From the NCBI GenBank assembly GCA_903859705.1, contig CAIONQ010000070.1:1-34848 (forward strand): a DNA stretch of 34,848 bases, in the 5' to 3' direction. Made by a program: the position numbers and the translations under genes. This stretch comes from an uncultured Chthonomonas sp. (GTDB lineage: Bacteria > Armatimonadota > Chthonomonadetes > Chthonomonadales > Chthonomonadaceae). The notes under the pieces were generated by a model. The model had not been told where the DNA came from, ran no database searches, and saw only the letters and a list, made by a program, of their open reading frames with translations. Shown in pieces: positions 16,842-26,155 of this stretch. How positions within the stretch are numbered: position 1 is the stretch's first letter; every line of letters begins with the position of its first letter.

Positions 16842-17612
16842 ATGGATACGTTGCGTCTGTGGATTGGTTCTGGCCTAGCGGCATTCTTGATTCTCACTTC
16901 GACCTGGCTGCGTCTGCGGGCAGATGAAATAGTTCCTAACGGAACGTCTCAGACTTCGGGCACTAGCGGCGCAGAAACATCATCTGCCACACCCCATGCT
17001 TCCTATAAAGAAGATCATGCGGAAGAGCCGGCCTCAGCACCAACCCTCAAGGGACCAGCGTATAGGCCGTATGCCTTTTCTGGTGGTTATCCATCCATAA
17101 GCGATCCGGCATCATCAGGCTTTGTGGCGGGCACATCCAATCAGCAGGGTGCATTCGGGCCAACATTTTCTGAAACTATGCCAGGGCAGCAACCGGAGTT
17201 TTCCGTTGAACGAGAAGCCGGGTTGCCGTACCCGCAGGCATCTACTGAAACTAACCGGTGGGTATTTCCCGCGCAGGCCGGCGATATTGCTATGGTAAAT
17301 CAGTTTATTTCTAGAGACACCGATGGCGCGGATGTGCCGGTATATCTGTTTGCAGATACCCGTACGGATATGACGCTGACAAACACTGTTAACGAAACTA
17401 AAATAAATCAAGTACTGCTGACATCTGACGACATCGCGTATGACGTGCCAACTGACGGCGCCGTTGCACTAAATGTTGTGTTTACAGGTGAAACGCAAAC
17501 ACAAGAGTTGGGCCTTGCAACTGTAGATATGACTGCGGATGTTCAGACACAAGATGAAGTAGACATGCCAACTCCTGCACCAGTGCCGACACTTGAAGAC
17601 CTTTCCGATTAA
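16842..17612 (+). CDS. Acidic exported or membrane-anchored protein of unknown function
   Basis: This 256-residue product is not recognised. Residues about 5-25 are a hydrophobic N-terminal segment (LWIGSGLAAFLILTSTWL), a signal peptide or anchor. The rest is rich in Thr, Ser, Asp, Glu, Pro and Ala with almost no Lys, Arg or Cys. Residues 30-120 look disordered. Residues 140-240 contain strand-like stretches (VPVYLFADTRTDMTL, KINQVLLTSDDIAYDV, AVALNVVFTG) that could form a small beta domain. The C-terminus is an acidic Pro-rich tail (PTPAPVPTLEDLSD). GGAGG six bases before the ATG at 16842 decides the start over an in-frame GTG at 16824. The bias suggests an extracellular or cell-surface role; this is inference. 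Confidence 0.8.
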   Translation: MDTLRLWIGSGLAAFLILTSTWLRLRADEIVPNGTSQTSGTSGAETSSATPHASYKEDHAEEPASAPTLKGPAYRPYAFSGGYPSISDPASSGFVAGTSNQQGAFGPTFSETMPGQQPEFSVEREAGLPYPQASTETNRWVFPAQAGDIAMVNQFISRDTDGADVPVYLFADTRTDMTLTNTVNETKINQVLLTSDDIAYDVPTDGAVALNVVFTGETQTQELGLATVDMTADVQTQDEVDMPTPAPVPTLEDLSD

Positions 17613-17644
17613 CATAACCTGCGATACAAGAAACAGCAAAAAGT

Positions 17645-17679
17645 AAAGGCACACCAGGGATCTGCCCGGTGTGCCTTTT
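17645..17679. terminator. Bidirectional terminator between convergent genes
   Basis: AAAGGCACACC (17645-17655) pairs with GGTGTGCCTTT (about 17668-17678), extended by GGG/CCC across a one-base bulge. TTTTC follows on the plus strand and CTTTTT on the minus strand. It sits between the acidic-protein gene (stop 17612) and the cysteine peptidase gene (stop 17708) and can serve both. Confidence 0.88.
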
Positions 17680-17707
17680 CATTGCGTTGATAGCCACTAA
17701 AGTTTAA

Positions 17708-19075
17708 TTACTCAGCTATGGCAAGCGAACCCATTGGGTCCCACGGGGGAAGCGAGGTTGGCTGCCCTTCAAGCAGCTTAAGAAGTTCTGCATCCACGTA
17801 CTTCTTTTCCACTACCACTTCGTACAGGTACTTGTCGAACCAGGCATCGGTCATCATCATGAAGCCCTTATCGCCACCCTTGTCGCCCCAGCTGTTTTCC
17901 ACGCGCCATTTGGTGGAATTGCCTTCGTCATCAATATCCACGCCAGTAAGCACCATGGCATGGGTCATCAAGCTCTGGCCGTAATCCAGCAGTTCTGCCT
18001 TTGTCATACCAAAGTCCAGGCTGTACACTCCAGAGAAGTCATACAGATCCAGATCCATCACCCCAAGATCGCGATCAAACGACTTGCCAACATCGCAGCC
18101 AAACCATACTGATTTGCCGTCTTTAATCTGCGCTGCAGTCGCCTTTTTTAGCACGTCGATCTCTACATTAATGTAACGTATGATATCGCCGCCTACCACG
18201 TTGCCAAGGTAATCAATGGTGTAAAGCGTGTTGTAGCTCTTTGCGCTCTGCGGGCAGTGGATAAGGCAAACGAGGCTATCGATATCCAGCGCGCAGTGCT
18301 TCTCAAGGAACGTGTGCGGAGTTAGCATGCCATCGCGGTGGAACTCTTTATCCTTATCTCGCCACTGCCACAGAAACTCGGTGGGTGGCTCGCCGAGGTG
18401 GATACAGAGCATGCGATAAACCTCTTGCAGCATTCCGGATTTCAGTTCCTGCAGTGCATCCGCAGTGGCGCCTGCTGCCGCTTTTTCACGGAGAATAACG
18501 GCGTACTCGCGCAGCTTCCAGGTAATTCTATCGTTCATTAACCCGGTGGCGCTGCTGCTCTCGGTTTCTGGCATAACCTCTTTGGGAACTACACCATACT
18601 TGCGAATAAGGTTTACAAACATATCCCATTGGCCGCCATCCTGAATTGGAGATGACACCAGGTAGCTGATAAGGCGATCGGTGGTGGGCAATTCTACTGT
18701 TTTTAGAATGCTCTCAAGGAAGTAGTTGGATTTTTCCAGCTTATCCCAGAACATCGGATAGTTTTGCGATAGTTCAAAGTCCTCAAGATTCAGGCTCTCG
18801 GCTGCCTTCATGCGGAACAGGTTGAGGCCGGCAAACATCCAGCAGCGCCCGCTGCCATGCTGGCTGGTTGCAGCTCCCGCCTTAACCACATGCGAATAGG
18901 TATGATTGCTACGAACCACTGCCTGACGGCTCATGGCCACGTTCTTAACCGATGTACGCGTTACTGCATTTAGTGCGGTGCGGTTCGTTGGGAGAGACTC
19001 GAATGCGCTCTTGTATGCGCCGATTTCGGCTGGTCCGATAGCGCCACAAGCCGATGCATCGTTTGGAACACCCAT
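17708..19075 (-). CDS. Bleomycin hydrolase / aminopeptidase C-type cysteine peptidase (C1B)
   Basis: The protein (455 residues from this start) belongs to peptidase family C1B, intracellular barrel-shaped hexameric aminopeptidases that trim peptides. The catalytic Cys is in HGSGRCWMFAGLN (Cys78), the His in MTHAMVLTGV (His372) and the Asn in VENSWGDKG (Asn394), all present and in order. Length and spacing match PepC/bleomycin hydrolase. No signal peptide is visible, so it should act in the cytoplasm. The start is uncertain: an ATG at 19117 adds 14 residues but has no ribosome binding site, whereas GGAGAAAGG lies upstream of the ATG at 19075, though at a long spacing of 13 bases. It follows the lytic transglycosylase gene with a gap of about 170 bases. 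The family is well supported; its natural substrate is not evident. Confidence 0.93.
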   Translation of the reverse strand: MGVPNDASACGAIGPAEIGAYKSAFESLPTNRTALNAVTRTSVKNVAMSRQAVVRSNHTYSHVVKAGAATSQHGSGRCWMFAGLNLFRMKAAESLNLEDFELSQNYPMFWDKLEKSNYFLESILKTVELPTTDRLISYLVSSPIQDGGQWDMFVNLIRKYGVVPKEVMPETESSSATGLMNDRITWKLREYAVILREKAAAGATADALQELKSGMLQEVYRMLCIHLGEPPTEFLWQWRDKDKEFHRDGMLTPHTFLEKHCALDIDSLVCLIHCPQSAKSYNTLYTIDYLGNVVGGDIIRYINVEIDVLKKATAAQIKDGKSVWFGCDVGKSFDRDLGVMDLDLYDFSGVYSLDFGMTKAELLDYGQSLMTHAMVLTGVDIDDEGNSTKWRVENSWGDKGGDKGFMMMTDAWFDKYLYEVVVEKKYVDAELLKLLEGQPTSLPPWDPMGSLAIAE

Positions 19076-19247
19076 AGGATGATAACTGCCTTTCTCCGGG
19101 GACGATCTGTAACACATGGGGGCGGCGGGGCGGCTGAATTAGAATGCAACTTCTGAAACGCGGCGCTCACACACAGTTCCCCAACAATCCTGCAATTCTT
19201 ATTCTATCCTTAATCCGTGTGTTCCTGCTCACAACTTTGGTGGCGAA

Positions 19248-20858
19248 TCATGGGTGCATTGAAGCAGCAGTGAGGCCAGTGAATGCGGGATTTGGGCTAA
19301 CAGCCCAGCACCCACGTGCTTTATCTAAGTGCCTAAAAATCAGCATTCTATCTTCTAATACGCCAAGCGTGTAATCCAAAATGCGTTTACTATGTTTATC
19401 CTGGGGCACTCGCAGATCGAAGGCTACACCAATTCTGTGAAAATCAAGAGTTAGTGGGCCATACACTGCCTGCTGCTGCTCCGTTTGGCACATCTGGCAA
19501 ACCAGCAAGCGTTCTTTGCCGCCTGCAAGCCGATACTGCCGGGCAACTGCTTTAAGGCACGCTGCTGCTTCAGGAGTTAACGAGGAAAGCATGGGAGATG
19601 CCTGTTCGGCGGTATTTACCGGCGGAATAGATATCTGCATGCTCTCTTCTGCGCGGATCGGCACCAGTTCCCCGGCAGCGAGCGACTCCTGAATATCCTT
19701 GAGGTTACGGAATCCTCTGGGATCTGTGCCGTACCAGATTGCTGGGGGTGGTGCTCCGGGCAAGAGTAAACCATACATTACACGTATGCCAGTGGGATGA
19801 TTGTGAAGCGCTTCAAAGGCAGTTGCTGCACACAAAATTTTCCACCAGTAATGCCGGTGATCATCGCCCCGGCTATACAAGTATTCGAAGGCCCGGGGAT
19901 GTAGGGTAGGCGTAGACGTGAGGTAAACCGTTTCAAAATCCAGAGGGTTACCACCATATCCGCCCCTTATTGCAGCGGCGGCTGTGCCGGTGTATTTCTT
20001 ACCCATCCAGCGTTTTATTGTGCGTTCGGCACCGGCCTCGCCACCGTGATATGCCTGAAATAGCCAGGATGCATCCGGAAGTTTGTGCCAGAGCGCCAGG
20101 AGATACCGGGTTTGAGCAAAGATGGCTATTTGCGGGTTAAACCGATCATCTACTTTTGCACGCTGCTTTTGCAGGGACTTAATGCGTGAGAGGATAGTTT
20201 CTAACAGGTGGCTTGCATCCTGGTTTTGCTGCGGAGTTGTTGATGTGGGTGCCTGTTTGATAAGCGAAATGAGCCTTGCAGCCTCCTGATTAAGCATAGA
20301 TATTTGTAGTGTAAAGGCCAGGGACTTATCGATATCAATTCTGAGCCCCATCTTTTTACCGGGACCAGGCATCCACTGAGCAACACCACATGCCCCTGCG
20401 GGAGAAATGGCATCGGGATTTCCGCCAGATTCGAGGTAAAGATCTGCTTCCTGCAAGCGCTCCCAGTAATTCATGAACTCTGCGTTACGCATCTTGAGTT
20501 CTGCGGCAAAGGTCTTTACGTCTGCTTGAACCGAGGGTTGCTGTAATGCACGGCGAATGAGCGGGAGCACATCCTCCTCTGTTCTAAAGAGCTCATCAAA
20601 CGATTCTGCCCTGCCTAGAACGCGCTTTTGCTGGCTGAGAATCAGTATGTCTCGCGGAACTGGCTGGCGGATATCTGCTATCTCGGCCGTTGTGACCTGC
20701 AGCGCATTGTAATGTTTTCGGCCGGAAAGCCATGTGCCGTGTGTTGGCACCGCAACGCGTCGCCGCTCCAGTACAAAACTGGTAAGAAGTACTAGCAGAG
20801 CAACAGCCAGAAAAAATGTGATCCGCTTCTTCCTGTTGGGCAGTACTTCCCGGCTCAT
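19248..20858 (-). CDS. Membrane-anchored lytic transglycosylase fused to an M15/DUF5715-like domain
   Basis: The 536-residue protein has one N-terminal membrane segment (about 12-30) after a basic start. An SLT-type transglycosylase domain (about 130-310) carries the catalytic Glu143 in YLESGGNPDAISPAG, then GVAQWMPG, and AYHGGEAGAERTIKRW as the second conserved block. It should cleave the glycan strand of peptidoglycan from the membrane's outer face. A C-terminal domain (about 425-525) contains DFHRIGVAFDLRVP, matching the HxxGxAxD zinc-site motif of M15 peptidases and DUF5715 (His474, Asp481). The final block, GCWAVSPNP, has Ala where these families usually have the third zinc ligand His (WHV), so this domain may be inactive and only bind wall peptides; this is inference. 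Its ATG overlaps the stop of the M16 gene by four bases, indicating translational coupling. Confidence 0.85.
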   Translation of the reverse strand: MSREVLPNRKKRITFFLAVALLVLLTSFVLERRRVAVPTHGTWLSGRKHYNALQVTTAEIADIRQPVPRDILILSQQKRVLGRAESFDELFRTEEDVLPLIRRALQQPSVQADVKTFAAELKMRNAEFMNYWERLQEADLYLESGGNPDAISPAGACGVAQWMPGPGKKMGLRIDIDKSLAFTLQISMLNQEAARLISLIKQAPTSTTPQQNQDASHLLETILSRIKSLQKQRAKVDDRFNPQIAIFAQTRYLLALWHKLPDASWLFQAYHGGEAGAERTIKRWMGKKYTGTAAAAIRGGYGGNPLDFETVYLTSTPTLHPRAFEYLYSRGDDHRHYWWKILCAATAFEALHNHPTGIRVMYGLLLPGAPPPAIWYGTDPRGFRNLKDIQESLAAGELVPIRAEESMQISIPPVNTAEQASPMLSSLTPEAAACLKAVARQYRLAGGKERLLVCQMCQTEQQQAVYGPLTLDFHRIGVAFDLRVPQDKHSKRILDYTLGVLEDRMLIFRHLDKARGCWAVSPNPAFTGLTAASMHP

Positions 20859-23557
20859 CTGGAAGCAAGCCCGCCCCGCACAGCGCCAATCCAGGACTGC
20901 CGTGGATCGAGGTATTTTGCTGCGGCAAACTGGACGTCATCAATCGTTGTGTTTTGCACGCGCTCGAGATATAGTTGTGGCTCCTCAAGCGGGAGGCCAT
21001 AGATGCCGGTTGCAGCCAACTCCATGGATTGGGAGGAGAAAGTTTGGGAGCCAATGATGTAGTGCCCGAGAATGGCAGCTTTTGCTGCATCTAACTCGCG
21101 GGTAGTAACGGGTTCACGAGCCAGGCGCTCGCATTCTCGCAGTATCAGATCGCGTGCTGTCTCTTCATTATCTGGAGCGGTAGAAACGTATGTAATGAGG
21201 TTCCCAGACTCTTGCCGAACTCTGTGAAAGGCAGCGACCTGGTAAGCCAGAGCATGATCGCCACGCACGGCTCTGAAAAGCCGCCCACCCATTCCGGATA
21301 GTATCTCGGAAACCACATCCAGCACATGCCGATCCGGGCTATACATGCCTGCGCCCATAAACCCAAGAACCGATGCCGTTTGCTGCTTATCTCGCAATAC
21401 CGCCTTCTCGGCGGTTGAGCGTGCGCCATGTGCGGCCAGCGGCAACCGCTCGGCGGCAGTTGAAACACGCCTTTCGAGCAGGGTTGAGAAGAGCTCCACT
21501 GCCTCTGCCTCATCGATATCACCAACCATGCCAACAACAAGGTTTTGTGCGCTGGCGTGGCGCTGATGCCACACCGCAAGATCGGCCCTGAGAAGGGGCT
21601 CAACGGCGGTTACAATACCAGCTGAGGGCAGGCCATAGGGGTGATCTTCACCATAACAGGCCGCAGAAAATAGATCCATTGCTACCGCGCCAATGCTATC
21701 TTGTTGGCGGCGGATATCCGCAAGTACTGCCTGCTTTTCGCGCTCAACTTGTTCTGTGGGGAATGTGGGATGCGCAACCACATCCGAGAAAATATCGAAT
21801 GCTTCTGAAAGCAGATCGCGCTTAACCTTCATGCTAAAGCCAAAGCAATCCGCGCCAACCGTGATGCCAATGCCGGATCCAAGCCCCTCAATGCGAGCAG
21901 CAACCTCTTCTCCGCTCCAGCGGCGTGTGCCCTTAAGGCAAGACTTGAGCATAAGGTTTGTGATGCCACAGCTTGAAAGCGTTTCTCCACGTTTGCCTCC
22001 GTGGAAAAGGGCTGTTATGGATACCAGCGGCAGATCTCGGCGGGTTTTATAAAGCAGGTGGCCGCCCCAGGGCAGAGTTAGCCCCCTGGTTACGGCATCG
22101 AACGCGCTACGAGAAAAGTGGAATGGGTGATGCTCTGGCTGTGGCGAGGCGCTCATGCCCGGCGCAACTACCGGCACAGCGCTTGCCGGATGGCCATGCA
22201 GAAGCTCGGCTTCCAGGGATTCAGCAGAAAACTCGGGAGTGTGATCCGCGGCTGGCAGATACTCTACTACCGATGCGGCCGAGACGTGAAACCATTTGCC
22301 CGCAACGCGCATTACATCTTCGGCGGTAACCGCCCGCAGCTGTTCAAGGAAGGTATCGGTAAGCTGATACCCGCCGCTTGCCTCATTGGCGGCAAGCGAA
22401 GACGCCATTCCCAATACCTCTTCTTGCGAAGACAGGCGCTGGCTCTCCACGCGGATTTTAACTCTCTCAAGCTCGATTCGGTGAACCGGAGATTGTTGCA
22501 AACGTAGAATTTCGCCCCACAGCGCGCGCTCTGCTTCCCGCGGGTCCGGGTGGATGCACTCTGCGCCAATTAAGAACATACCAAGTTCATCGAAGCCTTC
22601 ATACGAGGCCCAGAAGGTATTCACCAGCTTCAAATCTTCGCGCAGGTGGCGGAACAGCCGAGAACTTCGGCCATCACTGAGCAGGGCTCCCATCACCATC
22701 AACGCCGGCACATCTTCATGCATTTCAGGCGGTGCCGGAAAATGAAAGCACGTGAGGCGCTGCCTGGTGTCTCCGGTTAGCCTGCGGTACCTGAAGCCGG
22801 GCGTTTTGACTTCTGCAGGCCCACGCGTAATCTCAACGGATCCCCGTGGAATGCGGCCCCATTGCCTTTCCACCATTGCTTTCACTTCAACAGGATCTAC
22901 ATCACCCACAATGCAGACCACCATGTTTTCTGGCCTATATGCATCCGTGATGAACTGCTTCAAATCATCGCGCGTAAAGCTTCTTAATGTTTCCGGGTGC
23001 CCCATCCGCCAGCGGCGTATTCGGTGCGAATCATAGGCTGTTTCATAAATTGTTTCAAACAGCATTGCATTCGGGTTATCACGCTTCTGCAGGCTCTCCT
23101 GAACTATCACTTCTATTTCACGCGCTAATGCTTCGGGGTCTACTCTGGTATTGTGCAGTGCATCTGCCTGAATTTCAAATGCATGGTCCAGATGTTCTGC
23201 TGGCACAACCACATAGTAACTGGTGTGATCGTAATAGGTGCTGGCATTTAAAACGCCACCCAGTTCTCGGATTTCTCGGGCAAACTGATCCTCTTCCGGG
23301 CGCCTGTGCGTGCCTTTAAACATCATGTGTTCAATTACATGTGTAATTCCGTTCAGGCGATCTGGCTCATGAAAGTAGCCTGCCTTAACATAAACCAGGG
23401 AGGCTACAACGGGCGAGTTGTGGTTCTCTTTAATCAGCACCGTAAGGCCATTTTGCAGCTTATAGCACTGCACATTGGCTGAAATTCGGTGCTGGCCATG
23501 GTCGGACTTACTGGCTGTTCCAGCGTCGCCAAGGCCAATTGTGGTTTCCAGATCCAT
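20855..23557 (-). CDS. M16 family (insulinase-like) peptidase with two M16 repeats
   Basis: This 900-residue protein contains two full M16 units. The first (about 30-450) has the inverted zinc motif H73-x-x-E76-H77 (THVIEHMMFKGT) and the third ligand Glu154 (IVQE), so it is the active half. The second (about 480-895) keeps the fold (LPLVSITALFHGGKRGE, GVAREKQAVLADI-like helices) but has ITNLMLKSCLKGT where HxxEH should be, so it is the usual inactive partner half. There is no signal peptide; family members cleave small peptides in a clamp-shaped chamber. GGGGGA lies four bases before the ATG at 23557. The TGA stop overlaps the ATG of the transglycosylase gene (ATGA), so both are made from one message. 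The mnmE gene lies about 150 bases upstream on the same strand. Confidence 0.95.
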   Translation of the reverse strand: MDLETTIGLGDAGTASKSDHGQHRISANVQCYKLQNGLTVLIKENHNSPVVASLVYVKAGYFHEPDRLNGITHVIEHMMFKGTHRRPEEDQFAREIRELGGVLNASTYYDHTSYYVVVPAEHLDHAFEIQADALHNTRVDPEALAREIEVIVQESLQKRDNPNAMLFETIYETAYDSHRIRRWRMGHPETLRSFTRDDLKQFITDAYRPENMVVCIVGDVDPVEVKAMVERQWGRIPRGSVEITRGPAEVKTPGFRYRRLTGDTRQRLTCFHFPAPPEMHEDVPALMVMGALLSDGRSSRLFRHLREDLKLVNTFWASYEGFDELGMFLIGAECIHPDPREAERALWGEILRLQQSPVHRIELERVKIRVESQRLSSQEEVLGMASSLAANEASGGYQLTDTFLEQLRAVTAEDVMRVAGKWFHVSAASVVEYLPAADHTPEFSAESLEAELLHGHPASAVPVVAPGMSASPQPEHHPFHFSRSAFDAVTRGLTLPWGGHLLYKTRRDLPLVSITALFHGGKRGETLSSCGITNLMLKSCLKGTRRWSGEEVAARIEGLGSGIGITVGADCFGFSMKVKRDLLSEAFDIFSDVVAHPTFPTEQVEREKQAVLADIRRQQDSIGAVAMDLFSAACYGEDHPYGLPSAGIVTAVEPLLRADLAVWHQRHASAQNLVVGMVGDIDEAEAVELFSTLLERRVSTAAERLPLAAHGARSTAEKAVLRDKQQTASVLGFMGAGMYSPDRHVLDVVSEILSGMGGRLFRAVRGDHALAYQVAAFHRVRQESGNLITYVSTAPDNEETARDLILRECERLAREPVTTRELDAAKAAILGHYIIGSQTFSSQSMELAATGIYGLPLEEPQLYLERVQNTTIDDVQFAAAKYLDPRQSWIGAVRGGLASR

Positions 23558-23709
23558 CAGTTCCCCCGGTACAGAGAGTGTTCTCCGACGATAGAGTGTG
23601 CCGGTAAAAAAGTATTGCTTAAGATAAGCGGATACAGGTATATCATGCGTTCAGTTCCGCACTCTTAACCCTGGTTCCTTTGATGTGCACAACCGTTTCA
23701 AGTTGCAGG

Positions 23710-25137
23710 CTATTTGCCCACACAGAAGTCCTCGAAGATGCGGTGGATAATGTCTTCGGTTACGGTTTCACCGGTTATAAGCCCCAGTGCATTCAGAGCT
23801 CCCCGAACATCTATTGCGGCGAAATCGCCGGGCATGCGCTGCCTTGCGCTTTCCAGCGCCAATGCAACACTTTCGGCAGCAGAATTTAGTGCCTGAATGT
23901 GCCGCACGTTGGATACGATGGCTGCACGCCCGGCAGAATCTGCACCGTTGCCGCAGGCTGCACTGGAAATCTGTTGTTCTATCGGGCCTATGCCCGGCGC
24001 GCCCGCGGCTGATACACATTCTATGGCACAGCCACTTAATCCAAGTTCATCGGCAGCCGTTGCGGCAAGTTGAATTGCCGATTCAGCAGAAATCAAATCG
24101 CATTTGTTTAACAGCACAACCACTCCGCCTGCTCGGGCAGCGGTTGCAGCCAGATCGCGATCTTCGTTTGTAATTCCTACAGAGGCATCCACTACAAAGA
24201 GAGCCAGATCGGCGGCAACAACGGCATCCTTTGCCCGGTCCACGCCGATGCGCTCAACAGGATCCAGGGCATCCCTCAGGCCTGCTGTATCCGAAAGGGT
24301 AACCGCAATCCCATCTATTTGCAGCTGCTCATCAATTCTATCTCGGGTGGTTCCTGCAAAGGGGGATACAATAGCGCGATCGGAGCGGAGCAAGGCGTTC
24401 ATTAACGACGACTTACCAACATTCGGCCTGCCTGCAAGTGCAACAGATAGGCCATCCCTCAACGCCTTACCGCGCCCAGATTCGGCGAGCAGCGTTTGAA
24501 TGTTGAAGAGCGCAGCCTCGAGCCGCTGCTCCAGCTGAGGATAGTTTAGATCACCCACCTCATCGCTGAAGTCTATAGAAACCTCAATGGCGGCGGCGGC
24601 GCCAATAAGTTCATGCCGCAGCGCAGCCACTTCCTTCGAAAGTGACCCATCTAACTGGCGCAGAGCCAGGCGCCGTGCCTCTTCTGTTCTTGCCCGTATA
24701 ATATCTGCCACGGCTTCCGCCTGTGAAAGATCTATTCGGCCATTCAGAAAAGCACGCCTTGTAAACTCACCCGGTTGTGCAAGGCGAGCGCCTGCATTGA
24801 TAGTTTGTAAGATGATGGCCTGAACCACGGCAGAACCTCCGTGGCAGCTAAGCTCAACACAATCTTCACCGGTGTAAGAGCGCGGGGCACGAAACAGGGT
24901 TAGCAGCGCTTCGTCAATTCTCTCGCCACTAAAAATATTGGCTACATGGCCATAGATAACAGAGTAGCCTGGCAGGTTCAGCAGCTTCCTGGTGGGAGAT
25001 TTTGGCGTAAACAACTGTGCGGCAGCCGCAATGGCACCTGTTCCACTCAGCCGAACGATAGCGATACCACCGGCACCGGGCGGCGTGGCAAGGCCAACAA
25101 TCAGCTCTTCACTATTGATGCAGGTAGTTAGGTTCAC
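23710..25137 (-). CDS. mnmE: tRNA uridine-5-carboxymethylaminomethyl modification GTPase MnmE
   Basis: MnmE with MnmG installs the (carboxymethyl)aminomethyl group on wobble uridine 34 of certain tRNAs in the cytoplasm. The 475-residue product has the N-terminal tetrahydrofolate-binding domain (LATPPGAGGIAIVRLSG, 16-32), a helical domain with YTGEDCVELSCHGG, and an inserted G domain: P-loop GRPNVGKSS (236-244), G2 GTTRD, G3 DTAGL (283-287), G4 NKCD. The C-terminal FCVGK holds the catalytic Cys of the family (C-x-G-K). The start is uncertain: an ATG at 25206 adds 23 residues not seen in homologues and lacks a ribosome binding site; the GTG at 25137 gives the usual length but also has only a weak site. 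It is divergent from the PmoA-like gene that starts at 25291. Confidence 0.97.
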   Translation of the reverse strand: MNLTTCINSEELIVGLATPPGAGGIAIVRLSGTGAIAAAAQLFTPKSPTRKLLNLPGYSVIYGHVANIFSGERIDEALLTLFRAPRSYTGEDCVELSCHGGSAVVQAIILQTINAGARLAQPGEFTRRAFLNGRIDLSQAEAVADIIRARTEEARRLALRQLDGSLSKEVAALRHELIGAAAAIEVSIDFSDEVGDLNYPQLEQRLEAALFNIQTLLAESGRGKALRDGLSVALAGRPNVGKSSLMNALLRSDRAIVSPFAGTTRDRIDEQLQIDGIAVTLSDTAGLRDALDPVERIGVDRAKDAVVAADLALFVVDASVGITNEDRDLAATAARAGGVVVLLNKCDLISAESAIQLAATAADELGLSGCAIECVSAAGAPGIGPIEQQISSAACGNGADSAGRAAIVSNVRHIQALNSAAESVALALESARQRMPGDFAAIDVRGALNALGLITGETVTEDIIHRIFEDFCVGK

Positions 25138-25290
25138 TGCAATTCGCACTCTTTCAGACGTAATAGCAATGTGATCTCGATTCCGGACCCGTTGCCTGAG
25201 CGCCATAGTCGAAAGTTCGACCGAGCGGGCAGCGTCCTCCCAACCTGTCCGGCGGGTACAATAAATAACACGCTATCAGGAGTAGATCGC

Positions 25291-26127
25291 ATGGTTGAGA
25301 TCCTTGAACTGCCCGAACAGTACGTAGTGCGCATTGGCGGGCAAGAGTTTGTAAAGTATCAGGTTTCAGCCGGCGCCTTCAGGCCGTATCTATACCCCAT
25401 GCGCGCAGCGAATGGGCTTAGCCTGATTGCCGATGCCCCCACAGATCACCGGCATCATCATGGCATATGGATTGGCCACGGCAGTATTAATGAATCAGAT
25501 TTTTGGCTGGAAAGGCACAACAGCGGCCGAATAGTGCAGAAATCACTTACGATCACGGCTACAGAAGGCGGCGATACCGCCTCGCTGAGCACAGAAAACC
25601 AGTGGATTGATGCCGCTGGCGATCTCCATCTGCGGGATGTGCGCACGTTTACCTTTTACGATACGCCTGCGGACCGGAGATGGTTTGATATTGAAATAGC
25701 GCTGCACTGTGTGGGCACCGAGCCTGCCGTTCTGCATCCAACCAACGAAGCTGGCATGCCATATATACGTGCAGCAAGCAGCCTTACTGTGCGCAACGGC
25801 GGTCGCCTTGTGAACGCAGAAGGCAAAATGAACGAGCGGGGAACTTACAGGCAACGCTCTGCCTGGATGGATTGTTCCGGGCGGCTGGGGCGGCTCGATT
25901 GTGGTTTTGCGGTTTTCGATCATCCCAAAAACCCGGATCATCCCACCAGGTGGTTTACGCGCGATTACGGGCCATTTTCTCCCAATTATGGGTTCTTTGA
26001 TGAAGATCCCATCGACATACAGCCAGGCAACCCACTTGTTCTGAAATATCGCATCTACGTACACAACGGTGATGCAGAAACAGGCGGCGTGGCGCAGGCT
26101 TATGCCGAGTACAGTAATCAGGGATAA
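25291..26127 (+). CDS. PmoA/DUF6807 family protein
   Basis: The 278-residue protein belongs to the DUF6807 (PmoA-like) family. The name is historical: it is unrelated to membrane methane monooxygenase function here, and homologues are frequent in planctomycetes and other saccharolytic bacteria beside glycosidase or oxidoreductase genes. Family landmarks are SAGAFRPYLYPMRAANG (26-42), TDHRHHHGIWIGHG (51-64), DFWLERHNSGRIVQ (70-83) and a C-terminal RDYGPFSPNYGFFDEDP. The cluster of four histidines suggests a sugar- or metal-binding pocket in an all-beta fold resembling galactose-mutarotase-like proteins (inference). AGGAG eight bases before the ATG at 25291 sets the start; the frame is open upstream but lacks a better site. 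A TACAAT at 25257-25262 could be the -10 box, though no good -35 accompanies it. No signal peptide is present. Confidence 0.85.
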   Translation: MVEILELPEQYVVRIGGQEFVKYQVSAGAFRPYLYPMRAANGLSLIADAPTDHRHHHGIWIGHGSINESDFWLERHNSGRIVQKSLTITATEGGDTASLSTENQWIDAAGDLHLRDVRTFTFYDTPADRRWFDIEIALHCVGTEPAVLHPTNEAGMPYIRAASSLTVRNGGRLVNAEGKMNERGTYRQRSAWMDCSGRLGRLDCGFAVFDHPKNPDHPTRWFTRDYGPFSPNYGFFDEDPIDIQPGNPLVLKYRIYVHNGDAETGGVAQAYAEYSNQG

Positions 26128-26155
26128 GAGTGCTTACAGCAGGAGTTTAGTAACC

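Noticed and set aside
25171-25290. Longer N-terminus for the PmoA-like gene
   Set aside because: The upstream part would overlap the mnmE 5' region, has no family match, and AGGAG sits correctly before the ATG at 25291.
26069-26155. Longer N-terminus for the DUF1054 gene
   Set aside because: It overlaps the end of the PmoA-like gene and adds residues absent from the family; the GTG at 26156 has a CAGGAG site and gives the family length.
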